DNA of 21,425 bases from NCBI GenBank assembly GCA_007131625.1, contig SLQC01000234.1, forward strand, positions 1 to 21,425, given 5' to 3'. Origin of the DNA: Balneolales bacterium. Lineage in GTDB: Bacteria > Bacteroidota > Rhodothermia > Balneolales > Natronogracilivirgulaceae. The translations under genes and the position numbers were made by a program. Of the stretch, positions 1 through 7,933 are shown in pieces. The notes beneath the pieces are model-generated. The model searched no databases. It was given only the letters and a program-made list of their open reading frames with translations, and was not told the origin of the DNA. Each line of letters opens with the position of its first letter. The first letter of the stretch is position 1.

Positions 1-115
1 CATCGCCTGGCCGTTTTGGCGCTGAGGCCAGTCGGCAGCAGTGCCATGGCGGTGATCGAGGGCGGGGTCGCCTACCGCCTGCGGCCCGATGCCGACACGC
101 GCCGGCCGGTGCCCG
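1..115 (+). other. High-GC left-edge segment, probably foreign to the rest of the window
   Basis: The first ~115 bases are very GC-rich and read openly in frame 1 with almost every third codon position G or C (a segment including AMAVIEGGVAYRLRPDAD). The amylosucrase-like frame that follows is a different frame and has ordinary, mixed codon use. The amylosucrase homology only begins around base 120. I read this as the end of a high-GC coding sequence joined to the 5'-truncated amylosucrase gene, either by a chimeric assembly at a contig end or by a real recombination. I cannot name the product of the high-GC fragment. Confidence 0.5.
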
Positions 116-2236
116 AGCCCCTTCTGGCGGTTCTATACCTCTGTCTACGGTGACGGATATGAGCAGCAGCGCTGGATCATCCGGTTGTTCGACTCCATTG
201 TGCAGGGGCTGCAGGATCGAAAAAAAGATATGCAGCAACTGGACGAGGAGCGTGAGAAAAACCAGCTTTGGTTTCAGAGCGAAAAACTGGTTGGTGGTGT
301 GCTGTATGTCGATCTTTTTGCAGGAGATCTGGTTAAGCTACGAGAAAAAATTCCATACCTCAAAGAACTGGGGATAAATTTCCTCCACCTGATGCCGCTT
401 CTTCGTCCGCGTGATGGCTTGAACGACGGCGGCTATGCCGTTCAGAACTTCCGGGATATCGACCGCCGGTTAGGGTCGTATGACGACCTGCGCAAACTTT
501 CGCGAATTCTCCACCAAGAAGGGATCAATCTGGTGCTCGATTTTGTAATGAATCATACCGCTAAAGAGCACGGATGGGCACAGGCTGCGATGAGCGGTCA
601 TCCCCGCTATCAGAATTTCTATCACATGTTCGATGATCGCACCATTCCGGATATGTATGAGCAGCATCTCATCGAGGTATTTCCAGATTTCGCTCCCGGA
701 AACTTCTGTTATTATCCCCAGATCGATAAATGGGTCTGGACTACTTTCTACGAATTTCAGTGGGATCTGAACTACGCCAACCCGGATGTTTTCCACGCAA
801 TGTTCGACGAAATGGTTCACCTGGTAAATACCGGAGCCGACTGCCTTCGACTCGATGCTGTGCCGTATCTCTGGAAAAAGCTGGGTACCCATTGCCAAAA
901 TCAGGATGAAGCCCATCATATCCTTCAGGCCTATCGTGCATTGCTGCGTGTTGTCGCCCCAGGCGTTCTGTTCAAAGCCGAAGCCATAGTGGGTCCGGTC
1001 GAAATCCTCAAATACCTCGGTATTGACAGCTTTGAAGGCAAGGAATGCGATCTGGCATATAATGCGACACTCATGAGCCACCTTTGGCATGCACTCGCCT
1101 GCGAAAACACCCATCTGCTTCGTACCACATTCAACAAACTGCCAAGGGTACCCAAATTCACATCCTGGGTTAACTACATCCGGTGCCATGACGATATTGG
1201 CTGGGGAATATCTGACGAATTTGCCGCATCGGTGCATCAGATCGGATATCATACCCGCTTGTTCTGCACCGATTTCTACACCGGCAAACTGGCCGGAAGC
1301 TATAGCGAAGGGTACGCCTTCCAACGGGATTACTACACCGGGGAAGCTCGCGTTTCCGGGACGACCGCGGCGCTTTCCGGCCTCCAGAAAGCAATGGTGG
1401 AAGCGGAAGATCTCGGCATCGATGACGCCATCCGGCGGATCATGCTGCTGAACAATGTCATTTTCACCTGGAAGGGAATCCCCCTGATCTACCTCGGAGA
1501 TGAAATCGGACAAACCAACGATTACAGTTATCTCTCTAACCCTCTGAAAATGAGAGACAACCGATGGGTGCACAGGCCAAAGATGGACTGGCAAAAAGTC
1601 GCACTCCGCAATACACCCGGCACCATCGAACAACGACTTTTTTCGGAGTTCAGTAAACTAATTAACGCCCGGAAAAACACCCCTGTCATACACGGTTCCT
1701 CCACCGACCGGATTGTCATTCTGGATATCGACTCCGTTTTCTGTTTTGAACGAAAAACAAAAAATCAGAGTGCTCTGTTTCTCTCCAACTTTTGTTCTGA
1801 CCCGGTGCATATCCCGGCCGGCAAGTTTCCGGAGGTCTGGCGGCACCGCTATTATCGCGACCTTTACAGCAGACGCGTTCTTGATTTCAGTTTTGATGAG
1901 GTAGTGATGGAGCCCTACGGTTTCTTCTGGCTTTCTGCCACTACCGACCGACCTTCGCTGGAAGCTGAAAACACCATCATCGATGTGTTGGTAGAAACGG
2001 AAATGGGCGAAGAGATTTATCTGGTAGGTAATATCCCCGAATTGGGAGCGTGGAATCCGGAGAAAACCGTGGGTCCGCTCGACCCGGCCTTTTACCCGAC
2101 CTGGGAGATTCAGCTGAAATTGCCGGCCAATACCTATTTCGAGTTCCAGTGGATTAAAAAACGAAATGGACAAATCCTGGAGTGGTCACCCGACAAATAC
2201 TGGATGAAAAGCGGTGATGAGATTTCCTATTTTTAA
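89..2236 (+). CDS. Amylosucrase-like GH13 glucosyltransferase with C-terminal CBM20-like domain, 5'-truncated
   Basis: GH13 subfamily 4 enzymes use sucrose as glucosyl donor, releasing fructose and making alpha-1,4-glucan or hydrolysing the sugar. Family landmarks are clear: WFQSEKLVGGVLYVDLFAGD near residues 61-80, DFVMNH 151-156, FQWDLNYANP 223-232, the nucleophile Asp256 in LRLDAV, the acid/base Glu298 in FKAEAIV, the stabilising Asp368 in RCHDD, and IPLIYLGDE plus DNRWVHRP at 464-497. After the barrel and C-terminal domain, residues ~629-715 resemble a starch-binding CBM20 domain (YLVGNIPELGAWNP, YPTWEIQLKLP, ILEWSPD). Characterised amylosucrases have a helical N-terminal domain of which much is absent here; residues 1-11 fall in the anomalous left-edge sequence, so the ATG at 89 is probably not the true start. 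Whether it makes glucan or is a sucrose hydrolase cannot be told. No signal peptide is visible. Confidence 0.85.
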   Translation: MPTRAGRCPSPFWRFYTSVYGDGYEQQRWIIRLFDSIVQGLQDRKKDMQQLDEEREKNQLWFQSEKLVGGVLYVDLFAGDLVKLREKIPYLKELGINFLHLMPLLRPRDGLNDGGYAVQNFRDIDRRLGSYDDLRKLSRILHQEGINLVLDFVMNHTAKEHGWAQAAMSGHPRYQNFYHMFDDRTIPDMYEQHLIEVFPDFAPGNFCYYPQIDKWVWTTFYEFQWDLNYANPDVFHAMFDEMVHLVNTGADCLRLDAVPYLWKKLGTHCQNQDEAHHILQAYRALLRVVAPGVLFKAEAIVGPVEILKYLGIDSFEGKECDLAYNATLMSHLWHALACENTHLLRTTFNKLPRVPKFTSWVNYIRCHDDIGWGISDEFAASVHQIGYHTRLFCTDFYTGKLAGSYSEGYAFQRDYYTGEARVSGTTAALSGLQKAMVEAEDLGIDDAIRRIMLLNNVIFTWKGIPLIYLGDEIGQTNDYSYLSNPLKMRDNRWVHRPKMDWQKVALRNTPGTIEQRLFSEFSKLINARKNTPVIHGSSTDRIVILDIDSVFCFERKTKNQSALFLSNFCSDPVHIPAGKFPEVWRHRYYRDLYSRRVLDFSFDEVVMEPYGFFWLSATTDRPSLEAENTIIDVLVETEMGEEIYLVGNIPELGAWNPEKTVGPLDPAFYPTWEIQLKLPANTYFEFQWIKKRNGQILEWSPDKYWMKSGDEISYF

Positions 2237-2252
2237 GGAATTTCAGATAAAG

Positions 2253-2262
2253 GTGACGTCAC
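2253..2262. promoter_or_regulatory. 10-bp perfect palindrome GTGACGTCAC
   Basis: A perfect 10-base palindrome lies 17 bases after the amylosucrase-like stop codon, in the 225-base gap before the amidase gene. It could be half of an operator or chance; nothing ties it to a named regulator. The rest of the gap shows no gene. Confidence 0.15.
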
Positions 2263-2461
2263 ACCAGGCTTGTTTTCCATCAGAAATTTTCAGGATGATG
2301 ATTTCCCGGATCGATTCAGGTGATTTCAGGGTCATCTGTACCGTAAATATAAATTATGGGTAATGATTCCCTGTGATCGGGTTGAATAACAGCAACGATG
2401 AAAGGTACGTAACAGACAACATCTATACCGGATTTCATAGAACCAGTGATTATATTATTCT

Positions 2462-3325
2462 TTGGACAAACCATCACATGCCGTAATCAATCTGACAAAT
2501 AATACCACCGTGGAACCATTTCTTGCCGCAGCATTGCAGTTGAACAGTCAGCCCAACCTGGATCTCAGTCTTGAGCAAGCCGGTAGTGCTGTGAAACAGG
2601 CTGTTGGAAAAGGAGCGGCATTAATTGCTTTGCCGGAAAATTTTGCGTTTCTGGGGGATGAGAAAGAGCGCCACCGGCAGATGGATGCCATTTCCGAAGC
2701 TGTGATGAAGACGGTGCCGCAGTGGGCGAAAACATACGGGGTTACTATTTTGGCCGGAGGCTTTCCGGTTCGGGCAAAGAACGGCAAAATGTATAATCGT
2801 GCGATTCTGTTCAATCGGCAAGGGATGGAAATTGCCCGGTATGACAAGATCCATCTGTTTGATATTACCCTTTCGAAGGAAGAGAGTTACCGGGAGTCGG
2901 ACCTGGTGGAGCCGGGTGCGGTGAATGCGGTGGTGAGTGAATTGCAGCCGGGATTACGCATCGGATTGTCCATTTGTTATGATGTACGTTTTCCGGAGTT
3001 ATACCGGAAGCTGGCTGACCTTCAGGCCGATATACTGTGCGTTCCGGCCGCATTTACACGTCCGACAGGCGAATCGCACTGGGAGATTTTACTTCGGTCA
3101 CGGGCCATTGAAAATTCGGCGTACCTCATTGCACCCGCTCAGACCGGAACCCATGGAGAGAAACGAAAAACCTACGGCCATGCCATGATCATCGATCCCT
3201 GGGGTCGGGTGTTATCGGATGCCGGAACAGCACCGGGGATGACAATTGCCGAAATTCGTATGGATTATCTCCGGGAAATTCGTAAAAAGCTCCCATCGCT
3301 GAAACATCGAAGACCGGGACTGTAG
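2462..3325 (+). CDS. Nit1-type carbon-nitrogen hydrolase (probable deaminated glutathione amidase)
   Basis: Nitrilase-superfamily amidase. The catalytic triad is visible: Glu59 in ALPENFAF, Lys129 in YDKIHLFD, and Cys172 in GLSICYDVRFPELY. The sequences ESYRESD after the lysine, HWEILLRSRAIEN, KRKTYGHAMIIDPWG and the tail LPSLKHRRP match the Nit1/YbeM branch, whose members hydrolyse deaminated glutathione, a side product of transaminases, so it is most likely a cytosolic metabolite-repair enzyme. At 287 residues the length is normal. The start is uncertain: the open frame begins at TTG 2462, but a GTG at 2510 sits just before the conserved core (EPFLAAALQLNS), and neither has a clear ribosome site. 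The gene stands alone upstream of a tRNA. Confidence 0.85.
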   Translation: MDKPSHAVINLTNNTTVEPFLAAALQLNSQPNLDLSLEQAGSAVKQAVGKGAALIALPENFAFLGDEKERHRQMDAISEAVMKTVPQWAKTYGVTILAGGFPVRAKNGKMYNRAILFNRQGMEIARYDKIHLFDITLSKEESYRESDLVEPGAVNAVVSELQPGLRIGLSICYDVRFPELYRKLADLQADILCVPAAFTRPTGESHWEILLRSRAIENSAYLIAPAQTGTHGEKRKTYGHAMIIDPWGRVLSDAGTAPGMTIAEIRMDYLREIRKKLPSLKHRRPGL

Positions 3326-3361
3326 CGACGCAAAAAAAATCCGGTTTTTTCTCATTCCGTA

Positions 3362-3391
3362 TTGCAAAGTACAGACCAGAGTCCGTATCTT
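3362..3391 (+). promoter_or_regulatory. Possible promoter for tRNA-Val
   Basis: TTGCAA at 3362-3367 and TATCTT at 3386-3391 are separated by 18 bases and end 17 bases before the mature tRNA 5' end, a reasonable place for a sigma-70-like promoter. The A-run/T-run around 3330-3348 just upstream may help end transcription of the amidase gene. Confidence 0.3.
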
Positions 3392-3408
3392 TTAAATCTT
3401 GACAAAAT

Positions 3409-3483
3409 GGGTGGTTAGCTCAGTTGGTTTAGAGCACCTGCCTTACAAGCAGGGGGTCACTGGTTCAAATCCAGTACCACCCA
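3409..3483 (+). tRNA. tRNA-Val (anticodon TAC)
   Basis: A complete cloverleaf can be folded by eye. The acceptor stem is GGGTGGT with ACCACCC, the D stem GCTC/GAGC, the anticodon stem CCTGC/GCAGG with loop CTTACAA (anticodon TAC, reading GUA and other valine codons), and the T stem ACTGG/CCAGT with loop TTCAAAT. The discriminator base is A3483. The CCA end is not encoded, so it must be added after transcription. Confidence 0.97.
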
Positions 3484-3490
3484 CATTATC

Positions 3491-3537
3491 AAAAGCCTTG
3501 TCTATCAATGAAATATATGACAGCCGGGGCTTTTTTT
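3491..3537 (+). terminator. Probable rho-independent terminator of tRNA-Val
   Basis: AAAAGCC at 3491-3497 can pair with GGCTTTT at 3528-3534, and the 3' arm runs straight into seven T residues (3531-3537). It begins 7 bases after the tRNA. The loop is long (about 30 bases), so the strength is uncertain. Confidence 0.5.
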
Positions 3538-3680
3538 GTTTCTGCTATATTGCCATTCTCTGATTTTGGCTGGTCCGATATAGCGAGAAGCTGACACCCT
3601 TCCTTTTTCTGTATCACAAGATATTGCTAAATTCTGGACTTTATAATGATGAGTTCCCTCCCAAAAGTCATTTTGACTAA

Positions 3681-3708
3681 AAAAAGTGGCTTTTCCAGTC
3701 AGGAAAAG
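3681..3708 (-). terminator. Possible terminator for the DUF1097-like gene
   Basis: On the minus strand a perfect 7-bp stem (CTTTTCC/GGAAAAG, 3690-3708) with a 5-base loop is followed by CCAC and a run of T residues. It lies about 95 bases beyond the stop of the membrane-protein gene that is read toward it. The rest of 3541-3803 shows no gene. Confidence 0.4.
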
Positions 3709-3803
3709 GGGGAAATCGCTTTGAATCAGGGTTCCTGGAGTGGACTCAATGATAAAGTAAAAAGAATGAGCAGCTTGATATTTTATAATTGAGAAAATGA
3801 GTT

Positions 3804-4376
3804 TTAGCTGATTTTGACTTTGGAGTCAAAACAGGTCTTGAAATATACCGTACAGTAGCCAAAGAAAAGCCCAATTACAACAGCAATCAAGAGTGGAACG
3901 GCAACCTGAAAATACCATTCATACACACCTGTCAAATCCGGACGCTGAACATAGCTGATAATTGCAAAATAAGCACCTGATCCAATAAAGTAAGAGGGTA
4001 GAAAATTAATACTTGGCACCCTGTCTGCACTTATGATCGCGAATGCCACAAAGAACACAGACAAAACGGATCCCCAGGGAACCGTTGTACTATCGAGCCC
4101 GCTGAATACTCCCCCCAGTTCAATCAAAATTACAGAGGCTATAATACCGCCAATGTAACCGGCAAAAGTCTTAAACGCCATATTAATGGTCCCACCGCCC
4201 AAAAAATACATTGCCCATGCCTGAAAAGCAGCCCAAGTCAGTAGCCCCGCGCCCATGGCAGCGGGGGTAAAGGGAATAAAGGGTGCAATTGTCAACAAGA
4301 TGACGGCTTGAACACCTACAAAAGCTGGAAATCCAGCAAACTTGTAAAATGGCAGGGTATTTGTATTTTTACTCAT
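3804..4376 (-). CDS. DUF1097-like six-helix membrane protein
   Basis: A 190-residue inner-membrane protein with about six hydrophobic segments (roughly residues 14-34, 39-62, 72-92, 100-118, 125-143 and 155-177). The pattern of LLTWAAFQAWAMYFLGGG, followed by a glycine-rich helix and later LPSYFIGSGAYFA, resembles the DUF1097 family (E. coli YcdZ-like), for which no function is established. The match is by eye from remembered family members. The N-terminus is short and has no cleavable signal. It is a single gene, read convergently toward the tRNA-Val unit. The role is unknown; transport is possible but unproven. Confidence 0.6.
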   Translation of the reverse strand: MSKNTNTLPFYKFAGFPAFVGVQAVILLTIAPFIPFTPAAMGAGLLTWAAFQAWAMYFLGGGTINMAFKTFAGYIGGIIASVILIELGGVFSGLDSTTVPWGSVLSVFFVAFAIISADRVPSINFLPSYFIGSGAYFAIISYVQRPDLTGVYEWYFQVAVPLLIAVVIGLFFGYCTVYFKTCFDSKVKIS

Positions 4377-5048
4377 AATTTTACTTCTTTAAGGTTTTAT
4401 TTCTATTAATAAACTGTTTTTCAGAGCTCGAACAAGAAGAATAAGGACTACGTAAGGACTCTTTAGTTCTCTTCGTGTATATCAAGTTCTGAAACCATGG
4501 GTAAAACTGCATATCGGGAAAGTAGAACTTTTATCAATTATTCAAAATTATGAATTATGACTGTCCGCCCCCTGGCTTAATACCAAAGACATCTTTAATC
4601 CAGCGGATTGCCTCTCGCATATCCGGCTCACTGATTTCATATCGGGGGCATTACCCGGAACGGATTAATGTCACAAAAAGAAAATTATGACGAGCCACCA
4701 CTTGCATGGAAAGCCCAATGGGATTACTATTGTAAAAAACCGGGGGAGCATATGAAATCTGAACGCAACACGATCCAAAGACTTAACGTGTTTTCAAAGT
4801 CGGGTACGTTTTCCCGGTGTCTGATGGTATGCGATCGTCAAAAACTTTCCAGCCGACTTAAAACGACCAAACCATATAGTATGTCCGAACAGAAAAAATC
4901 ATCCAACGGATCCTTTTTCCCCGGGGTACATATCACCCTGGGACAGAATAACTCATTCAATGGGCCGACCTGGTCCGTGCAACCGTATTTTTCAGGATTT
5001 CAAGCGTTCTTTGGCCATAGAAAACTCCCTGTCCTACAGCTCTTTTTT
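4377..5048. other. Gap before the polysaccharide lyase: one gene fragment, otherwise unexplained
   Basis: This 672-base stretch holds the leader of the minus-strand DUF1097-like gene, a short minus-strand coding-like fragment (4555-4650) and, on the plus strand, an open frame from ATG 4668 that runs in frame into the polysaccharide lyase. The 127 residues so encoded have no recognisable domain, are rich in Lys, Ser and Gln, and precede a typical signal peptide, so I treat them as probably untranslated. No clear promoter is seen. Confidence 0.4.
4555..4650 (-). pseudogene. Unidentified C-terminal gene fragment (~31 codons)
   Basis: On the minus strand a frame closed by TAA at 4557-4555 reads RYEISEPDMREAIRWIKD then VFGIKPGGGQS. 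This looks like the amphipathic end of a real protein rather than random translation. An in-frame TAA at 4653-4651 lies immediately upstream, and no start codon precedes the coding-like part, so it appears to be the remnant of a truncated gene. I do not recognise the family. Confidence 0.3.
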
Positions 5049-7457
5049 ATGTTTTTCAGGCGATGGGTGACGCTGTCGCTCTTGCTCCTGCTCACGGCAG
5101 GGCTCCCCGGCTTCCTGTATGCACAGGATCTGGATCGTCCTCCGCTGGATATCGAAGTGGACTATTCCCCTGCTGATGGGGATATTTCGGGCACCAACCC
5201 CCCGGCTTTTATCTGGCTGCCGGCGACAGATATCGATTCCTATATGTTACAGTATTCCCCGACCCGTTCGTTTGACCCCGAGCATACGATCACGGTCAGG
5301 GATATCGATCTGACGATTCATGTGCCCGTGGAAACGCTGGAGCCGGGGGTCTGGTACTGGCGGTATGGGTACCATGATGGCATGCAGGACCGATTCAGTA
5401 ACGTCAGACAATTTGAGATTCCGGAAACGGCAGTGGATTTCCCACTTGTTACTGCCGATGAAATGCAGGAGCGCATTCCCGGTCACCGGCCACGACTTTT
5501 TTTCTCACCGGAACAGGTCGAGGATATTCGTACCGATACCGATGGTCGATATGATTTTCTCTATCCGGTGATCGATGAGGCCCGTGATATTCTGGCCATG
5601 GACGAACCGCTCTTTCCAGAACCCGACCCCTGGCCGGAGGAGAACTACCGCCCGATTTATACTCAAACCTGGCAGGCAATGCGTCCCTATACACAGCGGA
5701 TGCTGATCAGTGCACTGGCCTACTTGTATACCGGTGATGAGCGTTTTGCCGATGAGGCCCGCCGCCGGCTGATGCATTTTATGACCTGGGATGTTGATGG
5801 TCCTTCCAGTGCCCTCTGGCCGACGGAACTGGGTATGGATATAGCCAAAAACGCTTACGCTGTTTTTGACTGGATCTACGATGTACTCTCTGAGGATGAG
5901 ATTCAACGCTGCAAGGAAGTCTTGACAGCACGTATGGAACAGATCCATCGGGAAGTGCACCGGGCCCGACCCATGGAGAGCCGGCCCTATTCCAGCCATC
6001 CCGGAAGAATGGTGGGTTATGTTGTGGAAGCAGGCATCGTACTGGCTCATGAAGTCCCCGAAGCCAGAGAGTGGCTCGACTATACCTTAAAGCTGCTCTG
6101 GAGTACCTATCCGGCATGGGGCGGGGATGACGGGGGCTGGCACGAAGGGGTCAGTTACTGGATGCATTACATGAATTCCATTCTCAGGGTAGTCGCCGAA
6201 CTGGACCGATATGGTATTCCGCTGAAAGAGAAACCTTTTTTCCGGAACACCGGATTTTTTGGACTGTATGCCGGCTATCCTCACCGGCCCACCCGGGCTT
6301 TTGGTGATGAGCAGATCCGACCGATCGATATCAATCACGGCCGGGTGATGTACGATTTCTCCAGTCTATATAAGAATCCGTATTTTCGCTGGCATTCCGA
6401 AATATCCGGTGTCGAAAATCCCTCGGAACGTGCCGCCCTGCTCTATCATGACCCCGATCTGCAATCCCGATCTCCCGGGGAACTACCGCAATCCCGGGTG
6501 TTTCATGATGTGGGTATCGTAGCCATGCACAGCCACATGGCCGATCCGGAAAATAATGTATTGATGCTTTTTAAAAGCAATCCGTTGGGTGCAATCAGCC
6601 ACAACCACGCCAGTCAGAATGCCTTTATTATCGAAGCCTTTGGAGAACCACTGGCGATCAGTTCCGGATCTCGTCAGGGGCACGGATCCCCGTCTCACCG
6701 GGAATGGATGTGGCAGACGAAAGCACATAACAGTATTCTGGTCGATGGGGATGGCCAGGTTCCCCGGCGGCGCAGCTCCAGCGGTGAGATCATCGCCTAC
6801 GAAGAACACGGAGACTATGTCTATGCAGCCGGAGATGCGACCAGGGCTTACGGGGGGCGCCTGGAGCAATTCCACCGGCATATACTGTTCCTTCGACCGG
6901 ATTATTTCATAATTATCGACGATCTGATATCAGCGAAGAACGCCTCTACCTATCAATGGTTGCTGCACGGACCCACCGAATTCCAAATCGATCGCACGGC
7001 CAATGTTCTGATCAGCCGATCCGGAAATGCACGATTGACCACCCGCTTTTTGACTCCTCAGAACCTGGATTATCGTCAGCATACCGGTTTTACCCCTGAG
7101 ATGCAGCGACCATCTGCCATGTGGAATCAATTTCACCTGACCGCATCAACCCTTCAGGCGGAAGTTTCGCAACGCTTCGTATCGGTTATGCGGGTTGATC
7201 GGATTCCGGGAGAACCCGTACTGAGACCGGAGCCTCCAAGCACCTCGAGACGGGAAATCGATATTCAAGCATGGGATGACTCTGGCACCCCTAGCCAGGT
7301 ACTGTTGCAGGCCAAGCTCCTGCAGGCCGACGGAGGGGTCGCCCTGAGGCTTGGCAACGATCTTATACTTTGGCGGGAAACCGGACAAGAGCAGATAACC
7401 GCACACGGAGTGACCTCAACCCGGGACGTTACGGTAAAAAAAGATTTTTTCCGGTAA
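5049..7457 (+). CDS. Secreted polysaccharide lyase, DUF4962 plus heparinase II/III-like
   Basis: Predicted to cleave uronic-acid-containing polysaccharides by beta-elimination, outside the cytoplasm. From ATG 5049 the 802-residue product opens with a signal peptide (MFFRRWVTLSLLLLL, then cleavage near YAQ). An Fn3-like segment follows (~30-125), then a DUF4962/alpha-toroid region (~140-410) with YSSHPGRMVGY (His317) and WHEGVSYWMHY (Tyr370), then a heparinase II/III beta-sandwich (~480-802) with ISHNHASQNAF (His518, His520) and KAHNSILVDG (His560), residues of the kind that bind catalytic metal or substrate. The architecture recalls PL21/PL39-type lyases; the substrate (heparin-like, alginate or other) cannot be set. 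The frame is open back to ATG 4668, but the signal peptide argues for 5049. No SusC/SusD pair is nearby. Confidence 0.85.
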   Translation: MFFRRWVTLSLLLLLTAGLPGFLYAQDLDRPPLDIEVDYSPADGDISGTNPPAFIWLPATDIDSYMLQYSPTRSFDPEHTITVRDIDLTIHVPVETLEPGVWYWRYGYHDGMQDRFSNVRQFEIPETAVDFPLVTADEMQERIPGHRPRLFFSPEQVEDIRTDTDGRYDFLYPVIDEARDILAMDEPLFPEPDPWPEENYRPIYTQTWQAMRPYTQRMLISALAYLYTGDERFADEARRRLMHFMTWDVDGPSSALWPTELGMDIAKNAYAVFDWIYDVLSEDEIQRCKEVLTARMEQIHREVHRARPMESRPYSSHPGRMVGYVVEAGIVLAHEVPEAREWLDYTLKLLWSTYPAWGGDDGGWHEGVSYWMHYMNSILRVVAELDRYGIPLKEKPFFRNTGFFGLYAGYPHRPTRAFGDEQIRPIDINHGRVMYDFSSLYKNPYFRWHSEISGVENPSERAALLYHDPDLQSRSPGELPQSRVFHDVGIVAMHSHMADPENNVLMLFKSNPLGAISHNHASQNAFIIEAFGEPLAISSGSRQGHGSPSHREWMWQTKAHNSILVDGDGQVPRRRSSSGEIIAYEEHGDYVYAAGDATRAYGGRLEQFHRHILFLRPDYFIIIDDLISAKNASTYQWLLHGPTEFQIDRTANVLISRSGNARLTTRFLTPQNLDYRQHTGFTPEMQRPSAMWNQFHLTASTLQAEVSQRFVSVMRVDRIPGEPVLRPEPPSTSRREIDIQAWDDSGTPSQVLLQAKLLQADGGVALRLGNDLILWRETGQEQITAHGVTSTRDVTVKKDFFR

Positions 7458-7477
7458 AGAGGACTATTTCTTCCCCG

Positions 7478-7729
7478 CTAATTGCTCTTCCTGCGAGTCG
7501 AAAACTTTCCGGTAACATCAAATACATTATACATGACATTTTTGGAGTAATCGGTGTGAGTTGGTGCCAACACCTGGTCGCCGATTGTATGACCATTCAG
7601 GTAGAGTTCTTACAACAGCAATCCAATCAGATATAATTTTGCTTCGCTAATCTCCTTTTTTGTGCTGAATTCCTTCCTGAAATAGCGAGCTGACAGGCTG
7701 GAGAAACATTTCCGGGGTGTCCAAAAGCT
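7478..7729 (-). pseudogene. Alpha-L-rhamnosidase N-terminal remnant with internal stop
   Basis: On the minus strand one frame reads FWTPRKCFSSLSARYFRKEF, then STKKEISEAKLYLIGLLL, a stop (TAA, 7612-7610), then ELYLNGHTIGDQVLAPTHTD, YSKNVMYNVFDVT and a second stop (TAG, 7480-7478). ARYFRKEF followed by xELYLNGxxxGDxVLxPxxTDYxKxVxYxxxDVT is the hallmark of the N-terminal beta-domain of bacterial alpha-L-rhamnosidases. The residue normally before ELYLNG is aromatic, so TAA probably replaces a Tyr codon (TAC or TAT). Only ~83 codons survive of a gene that would normally be far longer; the catalytic barrel is gone. It converges on the polysaccharide lyase, whose stop is only 20 bases away, so a larger carbohydrate-degradation cluster probably once stood here. 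Confidence 0.75.
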
Positions 7730-7933
7730 GAAAAAAAGGAAAAAGAAAAAAAACTTATCATAAAAATTTCATGTTTATTATTCATAGTATAAATATTTGT
7801 TTTTATGACAGTAATAATTTTCTGATCAATAATAGTTGTCTTATTAAAAAAGGTTCTATTAATTTATACCCGGTTCAGTCACGATGGTACTTTTTATAAA
7901 GGATAATTGGCGATTGATAATATTTATTTTTGA
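7730..7933. other. AT-rich gap upstream of the beta-barrel gene
   Basis: This stretch begins with a purine run (about 7730-7752) and is then strongly AT-rich, with many A/T tracts. It should contain the promoter of the following gene, but I could not fit a convincing -33/-7 pair at standard spacing. No coding segment is recognisable. Confidence 0.4.

Noticed and set aside
470..1633. A 387-codon minus-strand open frame opposite the amylosucrase-like gene
   Set aside because: It lies wholly antisense to a frame with strong GH13 motifs, and its translation has no domain-like pattern.
7434..7453. A-run/T-run at the end of the lyase gene as a terminator hairpin
   Set aside because: Only A-T pairs with almost no loop, lying inside the coding sequence, so it is not a credible terminator.
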